Positions 62,711 through 64,000 of a stretch of 64,000 bases of DNA are shown here, one piece after another. The translations under genes and the position numbers were made by a program. This DNA comes from Liolophura sinensis (Eukaryota; Mollusca; Polyplacophora; Chitonida; Chitonidae). Below the pieces are notes generated by a model. The model saw nothing but the letters and a program-made list of their open reading frames with translations. It was not told the DNA's origin and made no database searches. The stretch covers positions 5,523,501 to 5,587,500 of the forward strand of contig NC_088303.1 of NCBI RefSeq assembly GCF_032854445.1, read 5' to 3'. Position 1 is the first letter of the stretch. Every line of letters begins with the position of its first letter.

Positions 62711-62944
62711 AAGGTGGGCTTTATGTACTATACTATCAGAGGTTAGGAGCTCTGACGTCAGAGGAAGTTTTTCAATCTCTTATCACGACACCGAATGTTG
62801 GAATAACTCTTTTTATCCTGGAACTAAACATTACTGAAATAATGTTCCCAAAAATTCCTTCCTTCTTGTGAAAATGAGTAGGAAAAAGGTGGTGTGACGT
62901 CAGAGTTCCTAGATACCGTCAGTATGGCTCATAAAGTCCACTCT
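62711..62944. mobile_element. Candidate MITE, ~235 bp with ~50-bp imperfect TIRs
   Basis: 62711-62760 begins AAGGTGGGCTTTATG and ends GAGCTCTGACGTCA. The reverse complement of 62894-62944 runs AGAGTGGACTTTATG to GAACTCTGACGTCA in the same order with an intermediate TAGGA block. There is no ORF. Boundaries and target duplication are not clear. Confidence 0.6.
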
Positions 62945-63464
62945 TGTATTCAAATATTTGAATACCTGTCAACACTGTTAAAAATCTGAAAAATATAATG
63001 AAGGTACTTTTACATATAGTTTTCAATTGTCTGTATGATGAACCTTACTTCATATTTTAGTTTTCTTTTACTTCAAATTACCCGCAAGATGTTGACTATC
63101 CGAATGTTGTTCTGATATTGAGGCTTAACGCACCTTCTACTCTTGTTTAAGCCAAGCCAGTCTGTGCATGACAAATGACCTTAATTAAAACAACTTTTTT
63201 ATTTGCAAAGATATTTGCACTAGTCTATGCACAAGGGTAGAGAATTGCTTAGTGGATACAAAGCTGTTTCCCTTGTATCAATAGACGCAAATACTCGAAT
63301 ATCAATAAGGCAAATTAACCAAGAGGAGTTCATTCTATTTATCAAGCTGATCAAAAACAAGCTCAAGTAGTTTCCTCTGGGAGTAGCCTATGGTTATTAT
63401 AATATCGCTCTTAAGCCTCGGAATTTCCAACTGGGAAAACTGCGACAAACTAGAAATAGACAGA

Positions 63465-63690
63465 ATTTGGACATTGATTTTATTTATTCGCCTCTTAAAC
63501 ATTCCTTGCGTCTTTCCATCTTCACTGAAACGGTTTTCTTTGCAGGAATCCGTTGTTACTTTACATACTTTCTCAATTCGCTGGTGGTTGGTGTTGAACG
63601 TTGTTATGGAAATTAGTCTTGGAATTATAAGCAATGAGCGTCCATTTTGGTTGACGTCATCCCCAGTAGGTTACACAAAACAGCGAACAA
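63465..63690 (+). repeat. Family C interspersed repeat, third copy
   Basis: Contains TTATTTATTCGCCTC, CTTGCGTCTTTCCATCTTC, TGCAGGAATCC, GAGCGTCCATTTTGGTTGAC in the order seen in the other two copies. The ORFs over this interval are probably by-products of the repeat. Confidence 0.55.
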
Positions 63691-64000
63691 AGACTGACTC
63701 AACGGAGCTCAATGCCAAAGGGTGTGTTGAGTAGAGATGTAAACATCCCTCTCATAATGTGTTCAGAGAATGGCTGGTCGTCTCGTGGCAAGAACATCGG
63801 TGCATCCTTAACCAATCCAAGACTGTCCTAGGCACTGGATTAATTTTTCACACATTTGAGTAGCTATGACGACCGTAGGCAATAATCCTAACGTCTCGCA
63901 TCCTGCCGTAACCAGTACCGGTCTTTCTGGGTAATTTTCTGCCGTAGGCGCATTTTTCCCAAGAACTCTATAAATCCAACTTTCAAGGTGCGAGTATCTA

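Overview
This window is eukaryotic, most likely from a marine lophotrochozoan invertebrate (a mollusc is my first guess; a brachiopod or other relative is possible). The base composition is AT-rich and genes are very sparse. tRNA-derived SINEs of a kind I associate with molluscan and brachiopod genomes recur, with a tail reading roughly GTTTTACGCCGTACTTAAG. The one clear host gene is an invertebrate neuropeptide-type GPCR. There are no operons, Shine-Dalgarno sites or CRISPR arrays.

The one confident host gene is an intronless seven-transmembrane receptor of the dmsr-1 / myosuppressin / sex-peptide-receptor-like class on the minus strand at 9316-10380. A few other short stretches look like possible exons but have no recognised homology. 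The best is a terminal exon on the minus strand at 61845-61987. Everything else that can be named is repetitive.

Mobile elements: a Tc1-type (DD34E) transposon lies at about 32065-33600, with perfect 30-bp terminal inverted repeats and a transposase broken only by two TGA codons. A decayed reverse transcriptase pseudogene (probably Penelope-like) lies at about 50690-51780, flanked by diverged ~290-bp direct repeats. There are two near-complete copies and several fragments of one SINE family, two copies of a second SINE family, other tRNA-like fragments, and several foldback or MITE-like elements (15484-15633, 27941-28097, 62711-62944).

Tandem repeats are abundant: 4 x 65 bp (26906-27165), about 5 x 39 bp (28993-29221), (CA)n(TA)n (34781-34871), 12 x 29 bp (40302-40645), 18 x 19 bp (44913-45258), 26 x ~46 bp (45628-46790), 7 x 40 bp (48981-49260) and 4 x 24 bp (50139-50234).

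The most interesting unexplained content is a set of interspersed repeat families that I can align within the window but cannot name. Family AB is a ~315-bp satellite-like monomer scattered in short pieces at about ten sites on both strands. Family C has three plus-strand copies, one of them just downstream of the reverse transcriptase. Family D is a several-hundred-bp repeat with two long copies in inverted orientation about 2 kb apart. Family F is the direct-repeat pair flanking the reverse transcriptase. All alignments were made by eye, so boundaries are approximate.
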